64,000 nt of DNA from positions 186,001 through 250,000 of the forward strand of contig MKSN01000001.1 in NCBI GenBank assembly GCA_001897295.1, written 5' to 3'. The notes under the pieces were generated by a model. It was not told where the DNA came from and searched no databases. It saw nothing but the letters and a program-made list of their open reading frames with translations. The position numbers and the translations under genes are program-made. The first letter of the stretch is position 1, and each line of letters opens with the position of its first letter. This DNA is from Candidatus Saccharibacteria bacterium 49-20 (lineage in GTDB: Bacteria; Patescibacteriota; Saccharimonadia; Saccharimonadales; Saccharimonadaceae). Below, in pieces: positions 10,772 through 18,749 of the stretch.

Positions 10772-12148
10772 ATGCTAGATGAGCAAAAAGAAGGCCTGAC
10801 ACCGGAGACGCCCGATGTAGTTCCAGAAACTAACGAGACCGAGGCCCCTGGCCTTACTCTCTCTGACGCACCCGCTGAGGCCACGTCACAACCAGCAGTT
10901 GAGCAACCCGACGTTGAGCCAGTTGAAACTCCTAGTGCGATTGAGCCGGTGAGCGAGCCAGTGGTGACACCCGGTGAAGCAGCGCCAACTCCCGCGCAGG
11001 AAACGACAGTTCCGACTGGTGTGATTGGATCGGGTCCAACGCCTACCGAGCCAATGGTGGTAAGTACGCTTCCCCCTAAGAAGAAGCTTTCAAAAGGTGC
11101 GCTCGTAGGTATTATTTTTGCCGGCGCACTAGTGTTGCTTGGGGGTGGTACGGCGCTTGCGTATAACTTCTGGTATCAAAACCCAGATAAGGTAGTAAGC
11201 GATGCGATCGTAAACGCCATTACCGCAAAAACCGTCAGTGCAACGGGAACTGCTGAAATTAAGGCGAAAGACTACACACTGAAGATTGATGTTTCAGGCC
11301 GCAACAGCCTTGAGGCAAACTCGACATTTGCAGCAAAAGTAAGCGTAAAGGGTGACGGGTTTGACTACACGATTGACGCCGAGGCGTTGTATGGTGCCGA
11401 GGGTGATATATACCTCAAACTTAACGATGCTGAAAAACTCGCGAAATCATTCGAGGAGCAATCTGATGGCCAAGTAAGCTTCGATGTATTTGAAAGTGTC
11501 ATTAAGAAAATTGATAGCAAGTGGGTGAAAATCAGCGCCGATGATATAGGTGACTTTAGCGATGATCTAAAAGAAGCTCAGCAATGTAGCGCCGATATTT
11601 CAAAGAAGCTCGATTCAGATACTGCATTCCGCAAGCAAGTGATGGACGAAACACAAGACCTTTATAAGGAGCATCCGTTTATCGTTGTGGGCGACAAGCT
11701 CGGATCGCGCACCATTAACGGGCAAGGAAGCCTTGGCTACACGCTGACCGGTGACTCGAAAGAGGCGGATGCCTTCTTCACGGGCTTTGGCGACACAGTG
11801 CTGGGCAAGGAATTTAAAAAGTGTAACGAAGATGTGAAGTTCGAGGATATTATCAGCGACGACTTCGATAAAGAAAATAGCAGCACGAAGACCGAGGCTC
11901 AAATTTGGGTGAGTCGTTTCGGTCACTCGATCACCGAGTTCAACATGACTGCCGAAGACGATGATGCGAGCGGCTCGTTTGTGATTAACCCTGTATTTAA
12001 TAAGAATGAGGCTGTGGAAGTGCCGACTGACTTCATTCCGTTCTCTGAGTTAAAGGCGGATATCGAGAAGGCATATGAAGATGCGTATAGCTCGTACTAT
12101 AGCGACTATACCTACGAATCTGACGCGACTGCAACTGAATTTAACTAG
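10772..12148 (+). CDS. Membrane-anchored extracellular protein, unknown
   Basis: 458 residues in three parts. Residues 1-105 are disordered, rich in Pro, Glu, Thr and Val. A membrane helix covers about residues 107-130 (GALVGIIFAGALVLLGGGTALAY). An exterior domain of about 320 residues follows, with many short beta-like segments and two cysteines (QQCSAD, KKCNED) that could form a disulfide. The C-terminal tail is rich in Tyr, Ser and Asp. The layout suggests a cytoplasmic acidic tail and a surface domain similar in style to LolA/LppX-like lipid-binding folds, but I do not recognise the family. Confidence 0.78.
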   Translation: MLDEQKEGLTPETPDVVPETNETEAPGLTLSDAPAEATSQPAVEQPDVEPVETPSAIEPVSEPVVTPGEAAPTPAQETTVPTGVIGSGPTPTEPMVVSTLPPKKKLSKGALVGIIFAGALVLLGGGTALAYNFWYQNPDKVVSDAIVNAITAKTVSATGTAEIKAKDYTLKIDVSGRNSLEANSTFAAKVSVKGDGFDYTIDAEALYGAEGDIYLKLNDAEKLAKSFEEQSDGQVSFDVFESVIKKIDSKWVKISADDIGDFSDDLKEAQQCSADISKKLDSDTAFRKQVMDETQDLYKEHPFIVVGDKLGSRTINGQGSLGYTLTGDSKEADAFFTGFGDTVLGKEFKKCNEDVKFEDIISDDFDKENSSTKTEAQIWVSRFGHSITEFNMTAEDDDASGSFVINPVFNKNEAVEVPTDFIPFSELKADIEKAYEDAYSSYYSDYTYESDATATEFN

Positions 12149-12176
12149 GTATTGTACGGATTAGCTCGCCCCCTTG

Positions 12177-12264
12177 TGGTATCTCGCGTAAACGCGACAT
12201 TGCACTGCGTCGGCTCGGAAATGAATATAAATACTCATTTCGCTCACCTCCTTGTGCTATACTT
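12177..12264 (+). promoter_or_regulatory. Copy A of a duplicated structured element, upstream of leuS
   Basis: This 88-bp stretch recurs at 32129-32216 on the other strand, upstream of the aquaporin gene. On the strand opposite leuS it starts AAGTATAGCACAAGGAGG, identical in both copies, and ends GCGAGATACCA, also identical. GTGCAATGTCGC is shared in the middle. Two hairpins differ in sequence but stay paired: a 10-bp stem at 12219-12242 and TCGCG/CGCGA at 12183-12196. The leuS-proximal edge contains the extended -10 TGCTATACT (TATACT 12258-12263). It may be an upstream regulatory element or a structured transcript; see the findings. Confidence 0.75.
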
Positions 12265-12272
12265 ACTCTGTT

Positions 12273-14699
12273 ATGAGGCGATATAATCCGGCAGAAATTG
12301 AACCCAAATGGCAAAAAATTTGGGAAGAGCAGCAAGCATTTGCTGCGATTGATAATGATCCTAAACCAAAGACCTATGTGTCTCCAATGTTTCCGTACCC
12401 AAGTGGCGCGGGTATGCACACAGGGCACGCCTTCGAGCACTCGATCGTTGACGCGATTGCACGCTTTTATCGTCAGCACGGTCACAATGTGCTCAACCCA
12501 ATGGGATGGGATGCATTCGGGCTTCCAACTGAAAACTACGCAATTAAAACTGGAACCTCGCCCGTAGAGGCGACTGAAACATTTATCGCAAACTTCAAGC
12601 GCCAGATTAAGCGCATTGGCTCGAGCATTGACTGGGCCCGTGAAATTAACACCAGCGATCCTGAATATTACAAATGGACACAGTGGATTTTCACTGAATT
12701 CTATAAGCGTGGGCTCGCATATCAAAAGGAAGCCCTCCAGTGGTGGTGTCCTGTCGACAAGACCGTCCTTGCGAACGAGCAAGTAGAGGGTGGCCACTGT
12801 TGGCGCTGTGGTTCGTTGGTTGAGAAGAAATCAATGAAGCAGTGGTTCTTTAAGATTACCGACTATGCAGATGCACTGCTTGATGAAATTGAAGATCTTG
12901 ATTGGCCACAAAAAATTAAGACCGCGCAAACGAACTGGATTGGGCGTTCTGTAGGTGCCGAGATTCAATTCAAGGTGACTGATTCTGAGGATGTAATTAC
13001 TGTATTCTCAACTCGTCCTGACACTATTTTTGGTGCAACCTTTGTGGTGCTTGCGCCCGAAAACACACTTTCTATGAAGCTTGCAACGGGTGACTTTAAA
13101 GAAGCGACTGAGGCATACATTAAGGACGCGGTGAAGAAATCTGAAATCGAACGCACTAATGACACGAAAGAGAAGACGGGTGTCTTCACAGGTTCTTATG
13201 CCGTAAACCCACTGACAGGTGAAAACGTACCTGTTTGGGTGGCGGATTATGTTCTTGGTGGGTATGGCACTGGCGCAGTAATGGCCGTACCCGCGCACGA
13301 CGAACGAGACTTTGCGTTTGCCGAGAAGTACAACCTACCAATTGTTGAAGTAGTTGAAAAGCCCGAGGGAGCCGAAGAGCAAGTCTTCCATGGTGAAGGT
13401 GTACTTGTGAATTCTGGTGAGTTCGATGGCCTTGCAGCGAGTGACGCCCGCGAAAAGATTGTTGAGTGGCTTGAAAGCGAAAGGCTTGGTGCGGCAAAAA
13501 CTACCTACAAAATGCGCGACTGGCTGATTAGCCGCCAGCGCTATTGGGGTGCGCCAATTCCGATTATTCACTGTGATGAACACGGTGCAGTTGCGGTCCC
13601 TGAAGACCAGCTTCCTGTCGTGCTTCCTGAAGTTGAAGACTTTGCACCGAAGGGCGATGGCCAATCTACTTTGGCGCACGCAACCGAATGGGTAAATACA
13701 ACCTGTCCTGAGTGTGGCAAACCTGCAAAGCGCGAGACCGACACAATGGACGGCTATGCATGTTCAAGCTGGTACTTGCTTCGCTATGCAGATCCAAACA
13801 ATAGCGGTGCCGTCTGGGATCCTGCAAAGGTGAACTACTGGAGTCCAACCGACTTTTACGTTGGTGGAGACCACGCGGTGGCGCACTTGCTCTACGTTCG
13901 TTTCTGGTCACACGTCTTTAACGACATGGGCTTGGTTGATTTTAAAGAACCGGTCAAGAAATTGGTCTATCACGGCTACATTAACGCCGAAGACGGCACG
14001 AAGATGAGTAAGAGTAAGGGTAACGTGATTGACCCACTCGATATTATCGACCAAGGGTATGGCGCCGATGCATTGCGCACCTACCTTCTGTTTATGGGTC
14101 CAATCGAGCTCGACGCAAGCTGGGATTCGCACGGTATCGCCGGTATTTACCGCTTCCTGAACCGTGTCTGGGTATTGGTGCAGCAATACGATGCTGCTAA
14201 AAAAGAATTTACCGGCAACGATGACGCGATTCGCGTCGCACAGCACAAGACCGTGCGCAAAGTAACTGATGATATTCGTCGGCTTAGTTTCAACACTGCG
14301 ATTGCGGGCCTTATGGAATTCGTAAACGACTTATATAAGTTTAAGATTGATGGGTACTCGAAAGAAGTTTGGGCTGAAGCCCTAGGTGCGCTCGTGCAGA
14401 TGATCGAACCATTTGCGCCACACATAGCAAACGAACTTTGGGAGCAACTCGGTCACGAAGGGCTCGTGCAAAATGCGACATGGCCAGTATGGGACGAAGC
14501 GTTGACTGTTGAAGACGTGATTACTATCGCGGTTCAGGTGAACGGCAAGCTTCGCGGTGAAATTCAGGTTGGAAAAGATACCGACCCTGAAGAAATCAAG
14601 GCGAAGGCTTTGGCGCACGAAAATGTTGCGCGCTTCGTGACGGGTGAGCCGAAGAAGGTGATTTATGTACCTGGCCGACTTGTAAGCGTGGTTGTCTAA
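12273..14699 (+). CDS. leuS: Leucyl-tRNA synthetase
   Basis: 808 residues. This is a class I synthetase with YPSGAGMHTGH (HIGH motif) near residue 40-50, a CP1 editing domain (TIFGATFVVLAPE, GTGAVMAVPAHDERD), DWLISRQRYWG, KMSKSKGN near residue 580, and an anticodon-binding C-terminus. Cysteine pairs in the WWCPVDK/CWRC and TCPEC segments remain, so zinc sites are not lost everywhere in this genome. The ATG at 12273 is 9 nt after TATACT and has no ribosome site. It is preceded by the duplicated element. Confidence 0.97.
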   Translation: MRRYNPAEIEPKWQKIWEEQQAFAAIDNDPKPKTYVSPMFPYPSGAGMHTGHAFEHSIVDAIARFYRQHGHNVLNPMGWDAFGLPTENYAIKTGTSPVEATETFIANFKRQIKRIGSSIDWAREINTSDPEYYKWTQWIFTEFYKRGLAYQKEALQWWCPVDKTVLANEQVEGGHCWRCGSLVEKKSMKQWFFKITDYADALLDEIEDLDWPQKIKTAQTNWIGRSVGAEIQFKVTDSEDVITVFSTRPDTIFGATFVVLAPENTLSMKLATGDFKEATEAYIKDAVKKSEIERTNDTKEKTGVFTGSYAVNPLTGENVPVWVADYVLGGYGTGAVMAVPAHDERDFAFAEKYNLPIVEVVEKPEGAEEQVFHGEGVLVNSGEFDGLAASDAREKIVEWLESERLGAAKTTYKMRDWLISRQRYWGAPIPIIHCDEHGAVAVPEDQLPVVLPEVEDFAPKGDGQSTLAHATEWVNTTCPECGKPAKRETDTMDGYACSSWYLLRYADPNNSGAVWDPAKVNYWSPTDFYVGGDHAVAHLLYVRFWSHVFNDMGLVDFKEPVKKLVYHGYINAEDGTKMSKSKGNVIDPLDIIDQGYGADALRTYLLFMGPIELDASWDSHGIAGIYRFLNRVWVLVQQYDAAKKEFTGNDDAIRVAQHKTVRKVTDDIRRLSFNTAIAGLMEFVNDLYKFKIDGYSKEVWAEALGALVQMIEPFAPHIANELWEQLGHEGLVQNATWPVWDEALTVEDVITIAVQVNGKLRGEIQVGKDTDPEEIKAKALAHENVARFVTGEPKKVIYVPGRLVSVVV

Positions 14700-14722
14700 A
14701 ATAGCTACAAGACTAATAGTAA

Positions 14723-14750
14723 AAAATAGCCGCTCGTGCGGCTATTTTGA
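14723..14750. terminator. Bidirectional terminator between leuS and the LysM gene
   Basis: AAAATAGCCGC, loop TCGT, GCGGCTATTTT form an 11-bp hairpin with A and T tracts on either side. It overlaps the stop codon of the convergent LysM gene. Confidence 0.9.
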
Positions 14751-15200
14751 TATGTCGATTGGCACGGTAATTGTCATTCCGGGCTGTAGAATATCGATAT
14801 CGGCAACGCCTGCATTTGCAGGGTCCGCCTTAAGGTGAGCAATAACGTCTCGAGTGTCCGCAAGCTCATGCCCTGGAATTGACTCGGCTACTCCATACCA
14901 ATCGCCGCCTTGTTCGACAGTGATTGTTGTGGTTTCATGGTTGTATTCAGGCCCATTCAGGCGATCTGCTATCTCCGGTCCACCGATAATAGCCATAGCC
15001 GCAAGAGACGCGGCGCCAGTTGTTAAAAGTCCAAATTTAACTTTTTCACCAGTATTAAGGTCATCCCAATGGTCTTTTAGAGTTGGCTTGGGTGCGTCAC
15101 TAAGTTGTACGGGCGCATCGACTTGTCGCTCGGGTCGGCTTGCTTGCTTACCTACAAATGGGTTATCTGCACTCGGGTTGAATTCGTCTTCTATTGGCAT
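14742..15200 (-). CDS. Membrane protein with a C-terminal LysM-like domain
   Basis: 152 residues. A hydrophilic, proline-rich N-terminal part (1-62) is followed by a hydrophobic segment (about 65-85, FGLLTTGAASLAAMAIIGG). A C-terminal LysM-like domain covers about 98-150: TTITVEQGGDWYGVAESIPG through DILQPGMTITVPID. LysM domains bind peptidoglycan or related glycans, so the protein probably links the membrane to the cell wall. An upstream A/T-rich region contains TATAG-type -10 sequences. The call rests on the domain's start and end motifs. Confidence 0.75.
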   Translation of the reverse strand: MPIEDEFNPSADNPFVGKQASRPERQVDAPVQLSDAPKPTLKDHWDDLNTGEKVKFGLLTTGAASLAAMAIIGGPEIADRLNGPEYNHETTTITVEQGGDWYGVAESIPGHELADTRDVIAHLKADPANAGVADIDILQPGMTITVPIDISK

Positions 15201-15356
15201 ATTTTTGTGTTTTTTACTTATTTTCTATACGATACCATACTTTCATGAGTAAGCACAATCATCATCTTCTGTGGTCACCCCCTTGAGTAACTCTAGTAAA
15301 AATAGTATAATGAGTCCTAAGATTTAATATAACCCCTAGGAAAAGGAGCACTTTGA

Positions 15357-15506
15357 ATGGCACAACCAAAGAAGCAGAGTAGCCCACGAAAGACTGGACT
15401 ACGCCGCAGCCACTTGCGCTTGACGCTTGCTCGCCGTGTGAACGCGAAGTCACCAGTGAAGGCTAAGACAACCCGCAAAGAAACCGGTAAGGCGCTTGCT
15501 AAGTAA
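15357..15506 (+). CDS. rpmF: Ribosomal protein L32, short cysteine-free form
   Basis: 49 residues. The N-terminal half is L32-like: MAQPKKQSSPRKTGLRRSHL followed by RLTLARRVNAK, matching the MAVPKRK...RRSHHKL pattern. The zinc-ribbon half with its CxxC pairs is missing and replaced by a basic tail (KAKTTRKETGKALAK). An AAAAGGAG site ends 8 nt before the ATG, and a TATAAT box lies at 15306-15311. It belongs to the large ribosomal subunit. It is followed by nusB, so ribosome and transcription genes are grouped here. Confidence 0.85.
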   Translation: MAQPKKQSSPRKTGLRRSHLRLTLARRVNAKSPVKAKTTRKETGKALAK

Positions 15507-15562
15507 GCAGGCGTTTTTCACATTTATAAAGCTACATTAATAACAAAGAGAACTAACGCATT

Positions 15563-16024
15563 ATGGCATCTAATCGTCATCTCGGCCGCATCGTCGCACT
15601 TCAATCACTTTACGAATATGAATTCCGTAAGGAGTCTAATGACGATTCCGTCGATGTAAAAGAGATTTTGTCTCGCAATCTTGAGCGATACGAAACTGCG
15701 ATTGATGATACACAGTTCGTAGAATCTCTTGTCAACGGTGTTCTTAAGGAACAAAAGGCCATTGACGAAAAGATTCAGCCAATTGCGCCCGACTGGCCAA
15801 TTGAGCAAATCGCTCGTGTCGACCGAAACATTCTTCGTATCGGTGTATTTGAGCTTTTACACCAAGCTGACGTCGTTCCTCCAAAGGTAGCGATTAACGA
15901 AGCGGTTGAGCTAGCCAAAGCGTTTGGTTCGGATAACTCGAGTAAGTTTGTGAACGGAGTACTCGGTACTGCGTATCGCACCCTTATAGAGGGAGCCGAG
16001 AATGGCGACACCACAGTTCGATAA
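15563..16024 (+). CDS. nusB: Transcription antitermination factor NusB
   Basis: 153 residues, all helical, with the NusB patterns RIVALQSLYEYEF at the N-terminus, RVDRNILRIGVFELL in the centre and PPKVAINEAVELAKAFGSDNSSKFVNGVLG near the C-terminus. NusB binds boxA RNA with S10 and supports rRNA antitermination. The first ten residues are shortened compared with many homologues. Its end overlaps the Nudix gene by 23 bp. Confidence 0.94.
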   Translation: MASNRHLGRIVALQSLYEYEFRKESNDDSVDVKEILSRNLERYETAIDDTQFVESLVNGVLKEQKAIDEKIQPIAPDWPIEQIARVDRNILRIGVFELLHQADVVPPKVAINEAVELAKAFGSDNSSKFVNGVLGTAYRTLIEGAENGDTTVR

Positions 16025-16499
16025 GTTTAAGAAATACTTTTCGCGCAAGAAACCATCTATTCAGGAAATTGTTCGTGAGCCGACCGCCGGTGGGATTGTT
16101 TTTCGTCATGCGAAAAGTGGTCAGGGCATTGAAATTCTCTTGATTCAAGACGCCAAGGATCGCTGGACGATTCCGAAGGGTCACATTGAAGAAGGCGAGA
16201 CTGCACAGCAGACCGCGCGTCGTGAAATTGGTGAAGAGGCTGGGCTTAAAGAGGTTGATATCCTTGGATGGCTTGGAAAAATCCACTTCCGTTACCGCCG
16301 CGTTGATAAGCTCGTCCTTATGACCACTCAGATCTATCTTGTGCGTGCGAAGGGTGACACCGACGCAATCAAGAAAGAAGAGTGGATGAACGGCATTAAG
16401 TGGTTTAGCTTCCACGACGCTCTGGACGCAATTGAGTATGAAGATATCGGTAAATTAATGCTTCTTGCTATGAAGCGCATTCGTCAGGAGAACTTGTAA
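16002..16499 (+). CDS. Nudix hydrolase
   Basis: 165 residues. The Nudix box is complete: GHIEEGETAQQTARREIGEEAGL. The N-terminal PTAGGIVFRHAKSGQGIEILLIQ and IPKGHIE segments are like those of MutT and diadenosine polyphosphate hydrolases. Without the specificity residues known, it is a pyrophosphohydrolase of nucleoside diphosphate-linked compounds, perhaps Ap4A or an oxidised nucleotide. It overlaps both neighbours (nusB, rnc), so the three are translationally coupled. Confidence 0.9.
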   Translation: MATPQFDKFKKYFSRKKPSIQEIVREPTAGGIVFRHAKSGQGIEILLIQDAKDRWTIPKGHIEEGETAQQTARREIGEEAGLKEVDILGWLGKIHFRYRRVDKLVLMTTQIYLVRAKGDTDAIKKEEWMNGIKWFSFHDALDAIEYEDIGKLMLLAMKRIRQENL

Positions 16500-17203
16500 T
16501 GAGTGGGATGCAAACGGCTCCGTACCAACAATTTGCCCGTGAGAACCTAGGGTTTGAATTTGAGAATATCGATCTTCTAGTGACCGCATTGACACACCGT
16601 AGTTACGTGAATGAACACCGAAAGAGTGTCTCGGAGCATAACGAACGTCTTGAGTTCCTTGGTGACGCGGTACTTGAGCTTGTGGTGACGGACTTTTTGT
16701 TCCGAAACTACAGCGAAGCCGAAGGTATTCTTACGAGCTGGCGTGCGTCACTTGTACGCACCGAAAGTATTGGCGAAGCTGGCCAAAAGCTTGGCTATGA
16801 ACCATTGGTTCGCATGAGCCGAGGTGAAAAGCAGGGAAGCGAACGTGCTCGTCTTCAGATCCTGGCAAACGCTTTTGAAGCACTTATTGGGGCGATCTAC
16901 CTCGAGCGTGGTTACGATGACGCCGCAGTCTTTATTACCAAGCACATCACTAGTAAGCTCGACGGCATCCTTAAGGAAGGCTCATGGCGCGACCCTAAGT
17001 CGCACCTTCAAGAGGTGATGCAAAAGGTTGATGGGGTCACCCCTCGTTACGTAGTGATCGAAGAAGTTGGCCCTGACCACGACAAGGTCTTTACGCTCGG
17101 TGTGTATGCCGGTGACCGTCTTGTAAGCAAGGGGATTGGCCCGAGCAAGCAAGCTGCGCAGCAAGAAGCTGCCAAGGCGGCACTGAAAACCTATTTAAGA
17201 TAG
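16499..17203 (+). CDS. rnc: Ribonuclease III
   Basis: 234 residues. The endonuclease signature HNERLEFLGDAVLEL lies at about residues 44-58, and the second acidic cluster is LGALIGAIYLE-like EALIGAIYLERG near residue 125. A double-stranded RNA-binding domain follows (about 160-230, DPKSHLQEVMQ to SKQAAQQEAAKAAL). It processes rRNA and structured mRNA. The ATG overlaps the stop codon of the Nudix gene. The end overlaps the convergent PQ-loop gene by 9 bp. Confidence 0.96.
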   Translation: MSGMQTAPYQQFARENLGFEFENIDLLVTALTHRSYVNEHRKSVSEHNERLEFLGDAVLELVVTDFLFRNYSEAEGILTSWRASLVRTESIGEAGQKLGYEPLVRMSRGEKQGSERARLQILANAFEALIGAIYLERGYDDAAVFITKHITSKLDGILKEGSWRDPKSHLQEVMQKVDGVTPRYVVIEEVGPDHDKVFTLGVYAGDRLVSKGIGPSKQAAQQEAAKAALKTYLR

Positions 17204-17521
17204 CCAGCTTCCACCAGGGAAAACGAATACCGCAATCATCATAGGCGTTTGTACGACAAGCCACAGAATGTTCGCCCAAATGATTGGCGGAAGTTTATAC
17301 TTCAATCCATAAAGAAGCAGAATGACGCTCGCGATATTGTAGGCCGTCCACATAAAAAAGGATACGCTTGCGACGTCACCAGTTGAATAGACGAGCCATA
17401 TCTGGGGGAGCGTCGCAAAAGGCTGTACGATTCCTACAAGAAGCGCGAGGGTATCTATTGGGCCATACTTTTTTGTAGAAAGCTTCTTTATGTTTCTTTT
17501 GTGGTGAATTGGGTGTCTCAT
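17195..17521 (-). CDS. PQ-loop / SemiSWEET-like membrane protein
   Basis: 108 residues with three hydrophobic segments after a basic N-terminal tail. The first contains GIVQPFATLPQIWLVYSTGDVASVSFFMW, which carries the proline-glutamine PQ motif and the following turn of the SWEET/SemiSWEET and PQ-loop family. Three helices of this size form half a transporter, so it probably works as a dimer. The family moves sugars in characterised cases; the substrate here is unknown. Confidence 0.82.
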   Translation of the reverse strand: MRHPIHHKRNIKKLSTKKYGPIDTLALLVGIVQPFATLPQIWLVYSTGDVASVSFFMWTAYNIASVILLLYGLKYKLPPIIWANILWLVVQTPMMIAVFVFPGGSWLS

Positions 17522-17598
17522 TTTGTTTCAGTATACCTAGGCATAGTGCATGTGTATATGATAATGGTGCATATTGCGATAATTTGCGCCACCGCAGG

Positions 17599-17627
17599 TT
17601 GACTTACAGAGATAAAACGTGTAAAAT
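17599..17627 (+). promoter_or_regulatory. Promoter of rpsP
   Basis: TTGACT (17599-17604) and TAAAAT (17622-17627) are separated by exactly 17 nt. The start would be near 17634, giving a leader of about 57 nt and a ribosome site AAAGGAAAAG before the ATG. Confidence 0.75.
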
Positions 17628-17690
17628 AACCAGAGAATTCAAATCAATCTATTAAGAATAGACTAAAGAGTTAAAGGAAAAGTTTAAGAT

Positions 17691-18071
17691 ATGCTCGCAA
17701 TTCGTTTGCAACGCGTTGGACGCGCCGGTTACCCAACCTACCGTCTCGCCGTACAAGAGTCACAACGCCACCCATCAAGCGGTCGTGTTGTTGCTTATGT
17801 AGGAAGCTACAACCCACACACTAAAGACAGCAACGTACAAGTTGAGGCTGCACAAAAGTACCTCGACAACGGTGCGCAACCAACACCTCGTGTTGCAAAG
17901 CTTCTTAAGGAAGCTGGCGTAAAGCTCCCTAAGTGGGTGAAAGAAGCTGCTGGCGACAAGCAAAAAGCTATCCGCAACGCTGAAAAGCTTCGCAAGAACC
18001 AGCCAAAGGAAGAAGTAGTTGAAGAAGCTCCGGCAGAAGAAGCTGAAGCACCTGCTGAAAGCGCTGAATAG
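17691..18071 (+). CDS. rpsP: Ribosomal protein S16
   Basis: 126 residues. The S16 core covers residues 1-85: MLAIRLQRVGRAGYPTYRLAV, RVVAYVGSYNPH and a helix ending AKLLKEAGV. An alanine/glutamate-rich tail follows (about 95-126), an acidic extension not needed in the minimal protein. It stabilises the small ribosomal subunit. It opens the rpsP-khpA-trmD region, where rimM, which often sits between rpsP and trmD in other bacteria, is absent. Confidence 0.97.
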   Translation: MLAIRLQRVGRAGYPTYRLAVQESQRHPSSGRVVAYVGSYNPHTKDSNVQVEAAQKYLDNGAQPTPRVAKLLKEAGVKLPKWVKEAAGDKQKAIRNAEKLRKNQPKEEVVEEAPAEEAEAPAESAE

Positions 18072-18085
18072 TCTATCTATCTAGA

Positions 18086-18117
18086 AAACACTCCCAATTA
18101 TCTCGGGAGTGTTTTTG
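18086..18117 (+). terminator. Terminator after rpsP
   Basis: AAACACTCCC, a loop of about nine bases, GGGAGTGTTTTTG. This uncouples rpsP from khpA. Confidence 0.88.
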
Positions 18118-18208
18118 TTTTGCGCAAAATGATTATGCTTATGGTCGGGCGGCAACCGTGCTACAATGAGGTTACGATAGTTTGTATAGAGAGACCGAGG
18201 AGGGGAAC

Positions 18209-18610
18209 ATGTCGACCATAGACCAGCAGTTCATAGAATATATCGTAAAATCAGTCGTGGGAAATCCAGACGACGTTGTAGTAGAACGTGTCATTGACGA
18301 GAAGGGTGTGCTTTTGACCCTGACTGTGAATCCAGATGACCTTGGCCGCGTGATTGGTAAGCGCGGTGTAACCGCACAAAGCCTTCGCACGCTACTTCGT
18401 GCACTTGGTACTAAAAACGACGCACGCTACAACCTAAAGATTGTAAATAACGATGGCCAAACCGGCGCAACCCTCAGTAGTGAAGACGCTCACATTTCCA
18501 CAGCTGACGCACCTGTGGAAACCGTAACAGATGAAGCTGTGGACAACAGTTCAGAGTATACAAAAAAGACTCGCCAAGAGCTTGCAGACCTCGACGATCT
18601 TGATATATAA
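18209..18610 (+). CDS. khpA: KH-domain RNA-binding protein KhpA with acidic C-terminal extension
   Basis: 133 residues. A single KH domain covers about 1-80 with the RNA-binding loop GRVIGKRG (GxxG) near residue 53. KhpA proteins are normally about 75-85 residues; here roughly 50 extra residues, acidic and rich in Ser, Thr and Asp, follow. A strong GAGGAGGGG site stands before the ATG at 18209. KhpA binds RNA, often with KhpB, and affects cell division and elongation in Firmicutes. Its position after rpsP is the usual one. Confidence 0.92.
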   Translation: MSTIDQQFIEYIVKSVVGNPDDVVVERVIDEKGVLLTLTVNPDDLGRVIGKRGVTAQSLRTLLRALGTKNDARYNLKIVNNDGQTGATLSSEDAHISTADAPVETVTDEAVDNSSEYTKKTRQELADLDDLDI

Positions 18611-18616
18611 TCACAA

Positions 18617-18728
18617 GCAGTTCAGAACACACTTTGAACTGCGAGAACAGCTCATGCGAGCGACAAAAATCACATTTTGTTGAGAGCTTATGTGTATAAG
18701 AGACACCCCGTTCAGGGTGTCTCTTTGT
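18617..18728 (+). ncRNA. Candidate small RNA between khpA and trmD
   Basis: A promoter TTGCAG (18582-18587), 18 nt, TATAAT (18606-18611) overlaps the khpA stop codon. About 6 nt downstream begins a chain of hairpins: GCAGTTCA/TGAACTGC (18617-18642), AGCTC/GAGC-type (about 18649-18660), ACAAAA/TTTTGT (about 18663-18680), and a terminator hairpin AGAGACACCC/GGGTGTCTCT (18699-18725) followed by TTTGTTT. No reading frame of note is present. The family is unknown; it could also be a folded 3' end of the khpA mRNA. Confidence 0.55.
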
Positions 18729-18730
18729 TT
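18699..18730 (+). terminator. Terminator of the candidate RNA
   Basis: AAGAGACACCC, short loop, GGGTGTCTCTT then TGTTT. It ends khpA and the candidate RNA. Confidence 0.85.
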
Positions 18731-18749
18731 CTAGGAATTTTTTGGGTAT

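Noticed and set aside
12161-12238. 25-codon reading frame on the minus strand with an AAGGAGGTGA site inside copy A of the duplicated element
   Set aside because: Copy B keeps the AAGGAGG but lacks the ATG, so the conserved feature is not a peptide.
12141-12797. 218-aa reading frame on the minus strand over the leuS start
   Set aside because: It lies opposite leuS and shows no protein-family motif; leuS is complete and in the right frame.
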